From JBBSDP01 sp038240605 (GTDB lineage: Bacteria; Planctomycetota; Phycisphaerae; Tepidisphaerales; Tepidisphaeraceae), in contig JBBSDP010000001.1 of NCBI GenBank assembly GCA_038240605.1, positions 1 to 64,000 on the forward strand: a stretch of DNA of 64,000 bases, written 5' to 3'. Position numbers and translations under genes: made by a program. A model generated the notes under the pieces. That model saw only the letters and a program-made list of their open reading frames with translations, was not told the origin of the DNA and made no database searches. Of this stretch, positions 27,488 to 36,576 are shown in pieces (the stretch's first letter is position 1; each line of letters begins with the position of its first letter).

Positions 27488-29209
27488 GTGCGGAAAATCC
27501 GTTCAGCGATTCAATTCCTCCTTTTGTTTGCCGCGGCAACGGGCGTTTACCTCGTCGGCAATTCCGCCGTACCGCTGTGGGACCGCGATGAGCCGCGCTT
27601 TGCGCAATGCTCCAGGCAAATGCTGGAGAGCGGCGACTGGGTCGTGCCCCGGCTCTATGACGAAATCCGTGCGGCCAAACCGCCGTTCATTTACTGGTGC
27701 CAGGCGAGCGCCATGCGCGTCGTCGGACAGTTTGGGCTGGATCGGATTCTCCGGTACCCGCAGGTCTTCGCGGCACGACTTCCTTCCGCGCTGGCGATGC
27801 TATCGGTCCTCGCCATCCTGTCCGCGATCATTTGGAAATTCCTCGGGCCCGAACGTGCCTTCTGGACCGCCTTGGTGCTCGCAACCTCACTGCTGGGGAT
27901 CTTCTCGGCAAAGATCGGCATGACCGACGCCGTCCTGCTGCTCTGGATCACGATCGCGCAGCTCTGCATTTACGCGATCTGGCGGCACGGCGGGTCGTGG
28001 TCGGCGTACGTATTGCTCGCGATCGCAGTGGCGCTCGGCGGCCTCACCAAAGGCTTCCTCATCCTGGGCGTGCTTGGATTCACGGTGCTGGCGGTGTGGG
28101 GAATCGGCCGGCTGGACGCATGGCTGTCGCGACGAAAGGGCCGGCCGCCGCTCACGCCCTCGGCAGCGCCGCCTAGTATCTCGCCTGTTTTGAGAACGGT
28201 CGTTGCGCTGTTGATCTTCACGGCGATCGTTCTGCCGTGGATCCTGATGGTCAATCATCGGGAGCCGTCGTTCCTGCCCAAAGCAATCGCCGACGCCAGG
28301 TCCCACACCCAGCACGGCACCGAGGGGCACTGGTTCCCGCCCGGCTATCACCTCTTGCTGATCTGGGTCACGTTCTTCCCCTGGTCCCTGCTCTTGCCGT
28401 TCACTCTGGTGAGCGCGTGGATGAACCGGGCGGAGCCCCCGGTGCGCTTTGCGCTCGCCGCCGCAATCGGGCCATGGCTGTTGCTGGAGGTGATCGTCCA
28501 GACCAAGCTTCCGCATTACATGCTGGCGACGTTTCCGGCGCTCGCTTACCTGACCGCCGATGCGGTCGTGCGAAGCCTGGGCCGGTCGGGCGCGGAGTTG
28601 AAATCGACAGGCATCGTCGGTGCATCCAGCGCCATCGCAATGGTGATGATCGCGGCCGGGCTGCTTCCCTGGCTGGCAATGCGTCTGTTCGACGCACTGC
28701 CTTACGCGGTGATGGTCTCGATCTCGCTGGCGGCAATCGTCATCGGCGTGTCGATCGTCGCGTTGTTCAGTGTGAAACGACCGTCCGCAGCGCTGGCGTT
28801 GATGGGCATCGGCATGCTGGTCCTGGCGGCGCTCTTCTTCGGGTTCTACCTGCCGCGAGCCCAGTTTCTCCAGCTCGCCCCGCGCACGGCGGCGGTTCTG
28901 AAACGCGAAGGCGTGGTGCACCGCGGCGATGCGTACATGCTCGATTACAAGGAACCGAGCCTCGCCTTCTACCAGGGAGGCAGCATCCGCGAATCGCCGC
29001 GGATGAAAGAGCTGGTGACTCGGGGTTACATCAATGATTGGACGCCGTGGATGGTCATCACGCGCGACGTCTGGAACGCGACGCCGGCCGCGACGCGGGC
29101 GCGCCTTCAAGTCATCGCGACCTTCCACGGCCTGGCCATCTCCGATGGCATGCGCGATGTGGAGCTGATGGTCGTGCGGAAGATCGATGTGCCGCCGATC
29201 GCGCCCTGA
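27488..29209 (+). CDS. GT39-family membrane glycosyltransferase (ArnT/PMT-like)
   Basis: 573 residues with about 12 hydrophobic segments; GTG start at 27488. The first extracytoplasmic loop carries the catalytic-type motif DRDEPRFAQCSRQMLESGDW and then AKPPFIYW, as in ArnT and other lipid-linked-sugar transferases of the GT-C fold. Such enzymes move a sugar from a polyprenyl-phosphate donor to lipid A or a protein on the periplasmic side. The neighbouring heptosyltransferase-like gene and the lpx genes in the window make a lipopolysaccharide substrate plausible, but the acceptor is not shown by the sequence. The C-terminal ~120 residues form a soluble domain after the last helix. Confidence 0.85.
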   Translation: MRKIRSAIQFLLLFAAATGVYLVGNSAVPLWDRDEPRFAQCSRQMLESGDWVVPRLYDEIRAAKPPFIYWCQASAMRVVGQFGLDRILRYPQVFAARLPSALAMLSVLAILSAIIWKFLGPERAFWTALVLATSLLGIFSAKIGMTDAVLLLWITIAQLCIYAIWRHGGSWSAYVLLAIAVALGGLTKGFLILGVLGFTVLAVWGIGRLDAWLSRRKGRPPLTPSAAPPSISPVLRTVVALLIFTAIVLPWILMVNHREPSFLPKAIADARSHTQHGTEGHWFPPGYHLLLIWVTFFPWSLLLPFTLVSAWMNRAEPPVRFALAAAIGPWLLLEVIVQTKLPHYMLATFPALAYLTADAVVRSLGRSGAELKSTGIVGASSAIAMVMIAAGLLPWLAMRLFDALPYAVMVSISLAAIVIGVSIVALFSVKRPSAALALMGIGMLVLAALFFGFYLPRAQFLQLAPRTAAVLKREGVVHRGDAYMLDYKEPSLAFYQGGSIRESPRMKELVTRGYINDWTPWMVITRDVWNATPAATRARLQVIATFHGLAISDGMRDVELMVVRKIDVPPIAP

Positions 29210-29227
29210 CGACGCCCGCTTTCCTGC

Positions 29228-29233
29228 TATACT
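29228..29233 (+). promoter_or_regulatory. -10 box of the GT9 gene, probable leaderless start
   Basis: TATACT ends 9 nt before the ATG at 29243, and no purine-rich ribosome site lies between them. Confidence 0.5.
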
Positions 29234-29242
29234 GCGACGCGC

Positions 29243-30346
29243 ATGGATCAGCCGGGCAAAATCCTCGTCGTGCAGCCCAGTTGGGTGGGCGACGCGGTCA
29301 TGGCCACGCCCGCCCTCCGAGCCCTGCGCGAACTCTACCCCGAGGCCCGCATCAGCTATCTGATGCGCCGATACGTCAAGCAGCTCTATTCCGGCATGCC
29401 CTGGGTGGACCAGGTCATCACCTACCGGACGGGAAAAACCACGACGAAGACCGGCAAGGGCGTGTTCGACGTCGCCGCCCGGCTACGCTCCGCGAAATTC
29501 GACCTGGCGGTGCTGCTGCCCAATTCGTTCAAGACCGCCCTGATCTGCAAGATGGCGATGATCCCGCGCATCGTCGGCTACGAGCGCGATGGCCGCGGTT
29601 TCCTGCTCACCGACAAACTGCTCCCGGGGAAAGAACGCGGGAAGTTTCTCCCCTCCCCCATCGTCAAATATTACCTGGGACTGGCCCACTACCTGGGCTC
29701 GTCGCAGCGCGACCTGAAGCTCGAGTTGTTCGTCACCGAGACGGAACGGCGGGTTGCCGACGAGGTCTTCGGACGCTGCGGCCTCTCCCGAGAGATCTTC
29801 CGTCCCGCCTCCGCCGGCTCAGGTCCGCTCATCCTGCTCAATCCTGGCGCGCAATATGGCGCGGCCAAGTGCTGGCGGCCTGAGTATTTCGCCGAACTGG
29901 GTGATCGATTCATCGATGAACTGGGGGCAACGGTGCTGATTAGCGCGGCGCCCAAGGAACGGCCCATTGTCGATTCGATCAAGCGATACATGCGACACGC
30001 CCCCATCGACCTCTCCAACAAGGGCCTGACGCTCGGCGCGCTCAAGGAGGTCGTCCGCCGTTGCGACCTCATGGTCACCAACGACACCGGCCCGCGACAC
30101 ATAGCGGCGGCGATGGATGTCCCGGTGGTGACGATCTTCGGCCCCACGCACCCGGAGTGGACGGAGATTTATTATGCCAAGGAACGTCAGGTGGCGGTAA
30201 AGGTCTTCTGCGGGCCGTGCCAGAAGAAGGTCTGCCCGCTCGACCACCGCTGCATGACGCGAGTGACGCCGGCCATGGTTTTCGCAACCGCGCTGGAACT
30301 GCTTCCCGAGCGGCAGAAGACGGGGCGGGAGACGGTAACTCCGTAG
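29243..30346 (+). CDS. waaF: ADP-heptose--LPS heptosyltransferase-like GT9 glycosyltransferase
   Basis: 367 residues, cytoplasmic face of the inner membrane. The start ILVVQPSWVGDAVMATPALRAL and the donor-binding NPGAQYGAAKCWRPEYF, NDTGPRHIAAA and FGPTHPEWT are the WaaF/WaaC family signatures; it would transfer a heptose from ADP-heptose to the lipopolysaccharide inner core. Four Cys near the end (FCGPCQKKVCPLDHRC) match the cysteine cluster seen in many WaaF proteins. It sits 33 bp after the GT39 gene in the same direction. Together with LpxC-FabZ and LpxA in this window, it supports a real lipid A-core outer membrane. Which heptosyltransferase step it performs is uncertain. Confidence 0.88.
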   Translation: MDQPGKILVVQPSWVGDAVMATPALRALRELYPEARISYLMRRYVKQLYSGMPWVDQVITYRTGKTTTKTGKGVFDVAARLRSAKFDLAVLLPNSFKTALICKMAMIPRIVGYERDGRGFLLTDKLLPGKERGKFLPSPIVKYYLGLAHYLGSSQRDLKLELFVTETERRVADEVFGRCGLSREIFRPASAGSGPLILLNPGAQYGAAKCWRPEYFAELGDRFIDELGATVLISAAPKERPIVDSIKRYMRHAPIDLSNKGLTLGALKEVVRRCDLMVTNDTGPRHIAAAMDVPVVTIFGPTHPEWTEIYYAKERQVAVKVFCGPCQKKVCPLDHRCMTRVTPAMVFATALELLPERQKTGRETVTP

Positions 30347-30390
30347 TCATCTCAACTCCCTCGGTCGGTTTCATCGGTGCGCCGAATCGC

Positions 30391-30396
30391 TAAAAT
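30391..30396 (+). promoter_or_regulatory. -10-like box of purL, probable leaderless start
   Basis: TAAAAT ends 7 nt before the ATG at 30404. The downstream CCGTCGC-ATG closely resembles the CCGCCGC-GTG at recQ. Confidence 0.5.
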
Positions 30397-30403
30397 CCGT
30401 CGC

Positions 30404-33340
30404 ATGATCTATCGGATCGACGTTCGAACCAGCACGCTCGAGGCGCGCGGCGATAACGCGGGGGTTGACCCGTTCGGTGAAGCGTTGCGCCGACAGATCG
30501 AGGAATTCTCCGCGGGGGATGTCGGCCCCATCCGTACACGACGTATTTTCCTCATCGATACCGAGGCGGATCCCGCGTCCATGCAACGCGTGGCCGACGA
30601 GCTGCTGGCGGATCCAATCGTCGAGCGAGCAGAGGTCTCCGGCAACGGCAATGAAGACAAGTCCGCGAGCCGGATCGAAGTGCACCTCAAGCCGGGCGTG
30701 ATGGACCCGGTGGCATCCTCCACCGAGATGGCGATCCGCGACATGGGCCTGCCAGTACGGGAGGTTCGCACCGGACGCGCATTTCTCTTCGAGAAAGCCC
30801 TTCCTGAAGCCGAATTATCGAAGATCGCTTCACACGTCCTGGCCAACGGCGTCATCGAATCCGTCCACTTCCAGCCCTTCGTGCCGAGCGAATTTGCCCG
30901 CGGCTACGATTACCAGTTCCAGTTGCGGCTCGTGCCGCTTCGCGAGCTGAGCGACGAGCAACTCGTCAAGCTGAGTCGTGAGGCGCACCTGTTCCTCTCC
31001 CCCGCCGAGATGAAGGCGATCCGCTCCTATTACCGCGAGCAGGGCCGCGAGCCGACCGACATCGAGCTGGAGATGATCGCCCAGACCTGGAGCGAGCACT
31101 GTGTCCACAAGACGCTCAAGAGCGCCGTCGACGTAGAGGTGCGCGACGCCGGCGGACGTGCCCTCGAGACCCGGCATTACGGGAACCTGATCAAGGAAAC
31201 AATTTTTGCCAGCACGATGCGGCTGATGCAGGATCGGCCCGGCTTCTGCCTTTCGGTTTTCGCAGACAATGCGGGCGTCATCGCCTTCGATGAAATCGAT
31301 GCGGTCTGCTTCAAGGTCGAGACGCACAACCACCCCAGCGCCATCGAGCCGTACGGTGGCAGCGCGACCGGAATCGGTGGCGTGATCCGCGACGTGCTGG
31401 GCACCGGGCTCGCCGCCCGACCGGTCGCGAATACCGACGTGTTCTGCGTGGCCTTCCCGGAGCGCGATAGGGAGGAGCGGCGAGAAGACGCGGGGACGCG
31501 GAGACGCGGAGAAATTGCGCCTTCGAACCTCGCCGCGTCGCCGAGTCCCCGTGTCTCCGCGTCTCCTCTGCCAAAGGGAATTATCCACCCAAAGCGAATC
31601 CTCCGGCAGGTTGTGGCGGGCGTGCGCGATTACGGGAACCGGATGGGCATCCCCACGGTCAACGGCGCCGTCTACTTCGACGATCGTTACCTGGGCAATC
31701 CGCTGGTCTTTTGCGGCTGCGTCGGAATCCTGCCGCGCGACAAAATCGCCAAGGCCGCGCAGTTTGGCGACGCGGTCGTGGTGATGGGAGGTCGCACCGG
31801 CCGCGACGGCATTCACGGCGCGACGTTTTCCAGCGCGGAGTTGACCGACACCCACGCCGACGAATTCTCACACGCGGTCCAGATCGGTAACGCGATCACC
31901 GAGAAGAAGATGGCCGACGTGATTCTCGCCGCCCGCGACCGCGGCCTGTTTACCGCCGTCACCGATTGCGGGGCCGGCGGCCTTTCCAGCGCGGTCGGGG
32001 AGATGGGTGAACAATTCGGCGCGTCCGTGGATCTCGAGAAGGTTCCGCTGAAATACGCCGGCCTGCGCTATGACGAAATCTGGATCAGCGAAGCGCAGGA
32101 GCGCATGGTGCTGTCGGTGCCGCCGGACCGGCTCGAGGCGCTGCTGCGACTGGCGGCGGATGAGGACGTGGAAACGACCGTCATCGGTACGTTCGGCACT
32201 CCTAATCGCCAGATTATCCTTCGCTACCAGGGGACTGAAGTGGGCCGCCTGTCGATGGAGTTCCTCCATCACGGCATCCCGATGCCGACGCGCAAGGCAG
32301 TGGTCTCGGCAACTCGCGCTGCTGATGCTCCGCCGGTTGCGCCCAAGCCCATCGCCGGCGTAAAAGAGCATCTGCTGGCGCTGCTGGCGCATCCAAACAT
32401 CGCCTCCAAGCACTGGGTGATCCGTCAGTACGATCACGAGGTGCAGGGCGGATCGGCGATCAAGCCGTTGGTGGGCCCGCTTCAGATGGGCCCGTCCGAC
32501 GCCGCTGTGGTGCGACCCAAGCTTGGCAGTCATCGCGGCGTGGTGCTCGGCTGTGGGCTGGCGCCGCACGTGCAGGATCCGTACGAGATGGCGCTCTGGG
32601 CGATCGACGAGGCGGTGCGGAACGTGGTGGCGGTCGGCGCCGATCCCGCGCAGGTCGCCATCCTCGACAACTTCTGCTGGCCGAGCGTCGATGATGAACA
32701 GACGATGGGCACGCTCGTCCGCGCCTGCGAAGCCTGCCGCGACGCCGCCCTCGCCTACGGCATCCCTTTCATCAGCGGCAAGGATTCGCTGCATAACCAG
32801 TTCACGAACCAGGAGACCGGCGAGGTCCTGCGCATCCCCAACACGCTGCTGATCAGCGCGATCGGCGTGGTCGACGACGTTCGGCGCTGCGTCACGATGG
32901 ACCTCAAGGCGGACAAGGACGCGCTGTTGCTGGTCGAGCCGTCGGCGGGCCCCTCGGCCACCCCCGCCCAGCGAGCGGCGGTGCATCGCGGGTTGGCGCG
33001 GGCGATCGCCGCTCGATCGGTCGTCGCCGCCCACGACTGTAGTGAGGGTGGACTGGCCGTTGCCCTGGCGGAGATGTGCATCGGCTCCGGACTGGGCGCG
33101 ATCCTGATCAAGGACCTCGACGACGCCGCGTTCTTCGAGGAATTTCCCGCGCGTTACATCGTCGAAACGACTCCTGCCGAGGAGGCGCGCGAGCGGTTTG
33201 ACGCGTTGGTTGGCGAAGGCCTCAAGGTCACTTATCTAGGCGACGTCAGCGACACACGCGAGCTGATACTGGCCCGACGGCACATCATCATCCCGATCGA
33301 CGCGATGCGCAACGCGTGGCGGGGAACGCTGCACTGGTGA
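30404..33340 (+). CDS. purL: Phosphoribosylformylglycinamidine synthase, PurS-PurL fusion
   Basis: 978 residues. Converts FGAR to FGAM in purine synthesis, using ammonia delivered by a separate PurQ subunit, which is not in the window. Residues about 1-185 look like two PurS-like units (MIYRIDVRT..., then RIEVHLKPGVMDPVASSTEMAIRDMGL) fused ahead of PurL. PurL hallmarks are LSPAEMKAIRSYYREQGREPTDIELEMIAQTWSEHC (as separate segments), ETHNHPSAIEPYGGSATG, GNRMGIPTVNGAVYFD and SGKDSLHNQ. The long form with extra N-terminal domain fits the planctomycete variant. An insert of roughly 35 residues (EERREDAGTRRRGE to SPRVSASPLP) is encoded by repeat DNA at 31469-31574, between CVAFPERD and KGIIHPKRIL. 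The frame is kept. Confidence 0.93.
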   Translation: MIYRIDVRTSTLEARGDNAGVDPFGEALRRQIEEFSAGDVGPIRTRRIFLIDTEADPASMQRVADELLADPIVERAEVSGNGNEDKSASRIEVHLKPGVMDPVASSTEMAIRDMGLPVREVRTGRAFLFEKALPEAELSKIASHVLANGVIESVHFQPFVPSEFARGYDYQFQLRLVPLRELSDEQLVKLSREAHLFLSPAEMKAIRSYYREQGREPTDIELEMIAQTWSEHCVHKTLKSAVDVEVRDAGGRALETRHYGNLIKETIFASTMRLMQDRPGFCLSVFADNAGVIAFDEIDAVCFKVETHNHPSAIEPYGGSATGIGGVIRDVLGTGLAARPVANTDVFCVAFPERDREERREDAGTRRRGEIAPSNLAASPSPRVSASPLPKGIIHPKRILRQVVAGVRDYGNRMGIPTVNGAVYFDDRYLGNPLVFCGCVGILPRDKIAKAAQFGDAVVVMGGRTGRDGIHGATFSSAELTDTHADEFSHAVQIGNAITEKKMADVILAARDRGLFTAVTDCGAGGLSSAVGEMGEQFGASVDLEKVPLKYAGLRYDEIWISEAQERMVLSVPPDRLEALLRLAADEDVETTVIGTFGTPNRQIILRYQGTEVGRLSMEFLHHGIPMPTRKAVVSATRAADAPPVAPKPIAGVKEHLLALLAHPNIASKHWVIRQYDHEVQGGSAIKPLVGPLQMGPSDAAVVRPKLGSHRGVVLGCGLAPHVQDPYEMALWAIDEAVRNVVAVGADPAQVAILDNFCWPSVDDEQTMGTLVRACEACRDAALAYGIPFISGKDSLHNQFTNQETGEVLRIPNTLLISAIGVVDDVRRCVTMDLKADKDALLLVEPSAGPSATPAQRAAVHRGLARAIAARSVVAAHDCSEGGLAVALAEMCIGSGLGAILIKDLDDAAFFEEFPARYIVETTPAEEARERFDALVGEGLKVTYLGDVSDTRELILARRHIIIPIDAMRNAWRGTLHW
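31469..31574. repeat. Low-complexity inverted repeat inserted in purL
   Basis: GGGGACGCGGAGACGCGGAGA (31490s) and its imperfect reverse complement TCCCCGTGTCTCCGCGTCTC (31550s) form a hairpin. The CTCCGCGTCTC core also occurs in gaps at 33389-33428 and 63277-63326, so this is mobile or spreading intergenic sequence. Confidence 0.65.
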
Positions 33341-33388
33341 AGCTGAGGATGGGGGATATCGGCGATGGAACTGGAAAGTACGGCTGAG

Positions 33389-33428
33389 CTTCGCCGCGCC
33401 TTCGTGTCCTCACGTCTTCGCCGCGAAC
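33389..33428. repeat. CTTCGCCGCG/GTGTCCTCACGTC low-complexity repeat
   Basis: Simple-sequence stretch related to the purL insert and to 63277-63326, filling the gap between the convergent purL and dehydrogenase genes. Confidence 0.45.
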
Positions 33429-33435
33429 TCATGCC

Positions 33436-34392
33436 TCACGGCGCCGGATGCTCCGGCGACCGCCCCTCCAGCACGGCGATCACGTCCTTCACCACCCAGC
33501 TCATATTTTCGATCGCGGTGTAGGTCCGCGCGGCCAGGTGCGGGGTGAGCAGGACGTTGGGGAGACCGAGCAGCGGCAGGTCCTGTCCCGGCGGTTCGGG
33601 ATGGAACACGTCGATCGCCGCTCCGGCCAGACGGCCCTGCCGTAACGCGTCGGCCAGCGCCGCCGCATTGAGCACTTCGCCCCGGCTGGTGTTGATCAGG
33701 ATCGCATCGGGCTTCATCAGGGCAAGTTGCGCCCCGCCGACCAGGTCCTCGTTGCCCGGCAGCATCGTGACGTGAAGGCTGAGGATGTCCGCCTCGCGGT
33801 AGAGCGTCGGCTTGTCCACGGCCTGGGCCGGAAAGTCGAGCGTGCCGGCGACGTCCAGCAGATCGTTGTAGATGACCTGCATCCCGAAACCGTTCGCGCC
33901 GATATGCCCCACGCGCCGCCCCACCCTTCCCATTCCCAGGATGCCCAGGGTCAGCTCGTTAAGCTGACGGCCGCGCTCGGTATTGCGGATCCGCTTGAAC
34001 TCTTTGGCGTCGTATGCGTGGTCGCGGAACAACGCCCACGGCCGCAAGAGCTGCAAGGCGTAACCGAAGACGAAATCACCGACCGCCAGCGTGTTGGCAT
34101 CGGGCGTGTAGACCACCTGGACGCCGTGCCGGCGGGCGGCCGCGACGTCGATGTTCTCCAGCCCAACCCCGCCCCGCCCCACCACGCGAAGCCGGGGAGC
34201 GCGAGAGAGGAGCGACTCATCGACGCGCGTATACGTGCGCACCAGCAGGCCCTCGGCCTGGGCAAGGTTCGCCTGGAAATCCGGTTGATCCGCTCCGGTC
34301 TCGACGACGCGAGCCCGGGCGCGCAGCCACTCCAGGGGCCGGGCATCCGAACCCTCGGTGACGAGCACCAGCGGCAGCGATGGGTTGGTCAT
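33436..34392 (-). CDS. D-isomer-specific 2-hydroxyacid dehydrogenase, PGDH-like
   Basis: 318 residues, cytoplasmic NAD(P)-dependent oxidoreductase. The Rossmann domain shows GILGMGRVGRRVG (nucleotide-binding GxGxxG), and the C-terminal signatures INTSRGEVLN and the catalytic region DVFHPEPP followed by LTPHLAART (active-site His) are intact. GRGGVGLENIDV in the N-terminal lobe is closest to 3-phosphoglycerate dehydrogenase, but there is no ACT or ASB regulatory domain, so the short-chain PGDH type or a related hydroxyacid dehydrogenase is possible. It stands alone, convergent with purL. Substrate is unresolved. Confidence 0.85.
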   Translation of the reverse strand: MTNPSLPLVLVTEGSDARPLEWLRARARVVETGADQPDFQANLAQAEGLLVRTYTRVDESLLSRAPRLRVVGRGGVGLENIDVAAARRHGVQVVYTPDANTLAVGDFVFGYALQLLRPWALFRDHAYDAKEFKRIRNTERGRQLNELTLGILGMGRVGRRVGHIGANGFGMQVIYNDLLDVAGTLDFPAQAVDKPTLYREADILSLHVTMLPGNEDLVGGAQLALMKPDAILINTSRGEVLNAAALADALRQGRLAGAAIDVFHPEPPGQDLPLLGLPNVLLTPHLAARTYTAIENMSWVVKDVIAVLEGRSPEHPAP

Positions 34393-34426
34393 GGGTGGCG
34401 CGCGGACGGACGCGCGATTGAAGCAA

Positions 34427-35164
34427 TCACGGCGGCGATGACGTAACGTCCGCCTCTTCGGCTACCTCACGCGGCGCGAGGGGGATGATGATCGGAGACT
34501 GACGCCGGTCGGCCGCGGACTCGAGCGGCTTCACGGTAAACTCGCGATCGACCAGCACCTTGCCGTTGTGGGTCACGGTGATCTGCCCGCGGCCCGGATG
34601 CCGGTAAGCGGCAGCGCGATAGTTGTTCTCCGCCGTCAGGGTCATGACGAGGCGATTGCCGCCGTCGTCGGCGTCACTGACCGCAATCTGCGCATCGGCA
34701 AAGGACGAGTTGCCGATGACCACGACCGACGTGGGCAGGCTCAACGTCGTCGTCCGCATGTGCACCGTCGTCAGGACCTGATCGATCAACAGGTGTCCGT
34801 CGGGCGCGGTGGCGATGAGGTGATAGTCGCCCGGCTCGACGAGGATCGGGGTGACGTTCTGGTTTTCCCCGGTGAGCGTGGTCTTGGCCACTTCACGGCC
34901 ATCGGTCCGGGTGACCGAGTCGTACTCGCGCACGTCGATCTGCGTTCCCTGCTCGTACTTGTCACCGACGATGACGATGGCGGCTGTCGGCTCGACGACG
35001 GTCTGCGATCGGTAGAAGATCAGCGCCGTCATCGCCACGACGATCGCGATCGTCACCGTGATCATCAGTCGCACGAAGGTCGCATTGACCATCACGTTGC
35101 GCTCGCCAGACTCGGTCACGACGGCGGGCGGGCGGGCATCAGTCAAACGGGTCGTCCCTGGCAA
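34427..35164 (-). CDS. Single-pass membrane protein with extracytoplasmic beta-rich domain
   Basis: 245 residues, not recognised. The TTG at 35164 is taken as start because AAGGAG lies 7 nt upstream; the frame continues to 35230 without a ribosome site, and the ATG at 35092 (MVNATF) is a shorter alternative. One membrane helix (TFVRLMITVTIAIVVAMTALIFY) is followed by about 170 residues with repeating beta patterns (AAIVIVGDKYEQGTQIDV; GDYHLIATAPDGHLLIDQ; GQITVTHNGKVLVDREFTV) resembling carboxypeptidase-regulatory or PEGA-like folds. It would project into the periplasm. It lies 34 bp upstream of the dehydrogenase gene and could share its transcript. Function unknown. Confidence 0.65.
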   Translation of the reverse strand: MPGTTRLTDARPPAVVTESGERNVMVNATFVRLMITVTIAIVVAMTALIFYRSQTVVEPTAAIVIVGDKYEQGTQIDVREYDSVTRTDGREVAKTTLTGENQNVTPILVEPGDYHLIATAPDGHLLIDQVLTTVHMRTTTLSLPTSVVVIGNSSFADAQIAVSDADDGGNRLVMTLTAENNYRAAAYRHPGRGQITVTHNGKVLVDREFTVKPLESAADRRQSPIIIPLAPREVAEEADVTSSPP

Positions 35165-35366
35165 GGCCAATCTCCTTGGTGGAATCGTGCCGGAAACGAA
35201 CGATGTTAAAGCGCGCCACAAGGTTTGCAAAGCGATTGAATCGCCGCGCTGTCAAAAGGGAATTGTGGGACAGTTGACGTTCTGTTAGGTTAAGTGCGGA
35301 GGCTTGAGAGGGTCGATCCCCGCGCAGCGGGGACGTTCATGCAGGCGAAGGAACAGGAGTACGAAC

Positions 35367-35834
35367 ATGTTGAAGTCAAAGGCACTATGGACGTTGGCAT
35401 TGGCCGGAGCGATGGTCGCGGGTTGCAATAAGGACGAGACGAAGCCGATGCCCCCCGCCGCGCCGACCACGCCGACCGTTCCCCCGGTGACCACCCCGAG
35501 CATCCCCGCACTGCCGACGACGCGGCCGACGATACCCGACATCAGCATTCCGGCGTTACCGAGCACGGGCCCCGCGGCAGGAACCGGAACGAGCGGCGAC
35601 ACCACTACCGACGCCGCCAACGCCAAGGCCCAGACCCTGCTCGAACAGGTTCAGGCGGCGATCAAGGACAAGAAGTGGGACGACGCCGACGCGCTTCTGA
35701 AAAAGCTGGAAGACATGAAGGACAAGCTTTCGCCTGACCTCCAGAAGCAGATCGCCACGCTTCGGACGGCGATCGACGCCGGCAAGGCCACGCCCAAGCT
35801 TCCCGGCGGTCTTGGTCTGCCTGAGAATAAGTAA
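35367..35834 (+). CDS. Small lipoprotein with Pro/Thr-rich linker
   Basis: 155 residues from the ATG at 35367, with AGGAG at 35355-35359. The lipoprotein signal MLKSKALWTLALAGAMVAGC puts the acylated Cys at 20. Residues about 25-85 are a Pro/Thr/Ala-rich linker (PPAAPTTPTVPPVTTP, ALPTTRPTIPDISIP). The C-terminal part is helical (AKAQTLLEQVQAAIKDKKWDDADALLKKLEDM), resembling a single TPR-like helix pair. It is probably anchored in the outer or inner membrane with the helical part free. A small hairpin (CCCCGCGCAGCGGGG, about 35318-35332) lies in its leader, and a strong terminator follows the gene, so it is monocistronic. Function unknown. Confidence 0.78.
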   Translation: MLKSKALWTLALAGAMVAGCNKDETKPMPPAAPTTPTVPPVTTPSIPALPTTRPTIPDISIPALPSTGPAAGTGTSGDTTTDAANAKAQTLLEQVQAAIKDKKWDDADALLKKLEDMKDKLSPDLQKQIATLRTAIDAGKATPKLPGGLGLPENK

Positions 35835-35880
35835 ACTTCTTCCGTTCTACTCGGATCGAAGTGGGTGAGTCATTGCGACT

Positions 35881-35918
35881 GCGGGCCGGCGCTGCGCTGG
35901 CCCGCGGTTTCTTGTTTA
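35881..35918 (+). terminator. Intrinsic terminator after the lipoprotein gene
   Basis: Stem GCGGGCCGGCGC / GCGCTGGCCCGC (one G-T pair) overlapping a short loop, followed by GGTTTCTTGTTT. It lies 47 bp after the lipoprotein stop. Confidence 0.8.
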
Positions 35919-35971
35919 CATGGGTGGGGAAAGATCGATGAGAAACCCCCAGCGGCGCGCACCGCGCTGCG

Positions 35972-36550
35972 TTATTTCTTGGGAATGAGTCGGACGCGCA
36001 GGACGTTCATCAGCGCGCTCTGCGGATTGCCGTCGCACTTGAGGAAGGCGGTGATGCCATCCTGGGCGACGTTGATCTCACCGATCGAGATCGTCTTCCA
36101 CTTGTCCCATCCGCCCGTCTGTTCCGAGCGGCCCTTGAGCTGCGACGTACCGGCACTGAAGATGAAGTTCCCGCCGGCATTGGGAGCGCACGAATAGGTC
36201 AACTCCACCGTGAACTTGCCGGCGCGGGCGCACCCCTTGGGCCACTCGATGTATTCCAGCGGATCGACCCAATACGCAAAGTGCGGCTGCGGCTTGGGGA
36301 CGACGTGCAACTGGAAGCCGTGGATCCGCGCGTTGGTGGTCCCCAGCGCAATCGATCCGTCCGCGGGCTGCGTGGGCTGCGTCCCCGGCTCCTTCGCTTT
36401 CGCCGCGATCAGCAGCGTGGTGAGCGCGACAAGCGCAACGGCACGGACCGGACGCGAAAGGCGGCTCGGTCCGCACCGCATTGAGACGGCGGCGTCAGGG
36501 GCTCTGCAATGCATCAATAGTTCCTTGGCGAGCGGGGACTGTGGGTTCAT
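35972..36550 (-). CDS. Secreted CBM6-like beta-sandwich protein
   Basis: 192 residues; the ATG at 36550 is the first start, but 36514 or 36481 (MRCGPSRLSRPVRAVALVALTTLLIAA) would place the signal peptide at the very N-terminus and are plausible. The mature part (DPLEYIEWPKGCARAGKFTVELTYSCAPNAGGNF, then GGWDKWKTISIGEINVAQDG and SALMNVLRVRLIP) matches the carbohydrate-binding-like module often found at the C-terminus of planctomycete sulfatases and fucosidases, here as a stand-alone protein. It is 26 bp downstream of the DUF1501 gene, so probably the last gene of that operon. It may bind a sugar or an exported partner; no catalytic residues are apparent. Confidence 0.75.
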   Translation of the reverse strand: MNPQSPLAKELLMHCRAPDAAVSMRCGPSRLSRPVRAVALVALTTLLIAAKAKEPGTQPTQPADGSIALGTTNARIHGFQLHVVPKPQPHFAYWVDPLEYIEWPKGCARAGKFTVELTYSCAPNAGGNFIFSAGTSQLKGRSEQTGGWDKWKTISIGEINVAQDGITAFLKCDGNPQSALMNVLRVRLIPKK

Positions 36551-36576
36551 CGGTAACCGTGCACCCCTCTTACCGT

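Noticed and set aside
27887..29128. A 413-codon minus-strand frame over the GT39 gene
   Set aside because: The composition is charged and repetitive (QRQRDRDHHR-type) and lacks any motif; the plus-strand GT39 frame has clear catalytic motifs.
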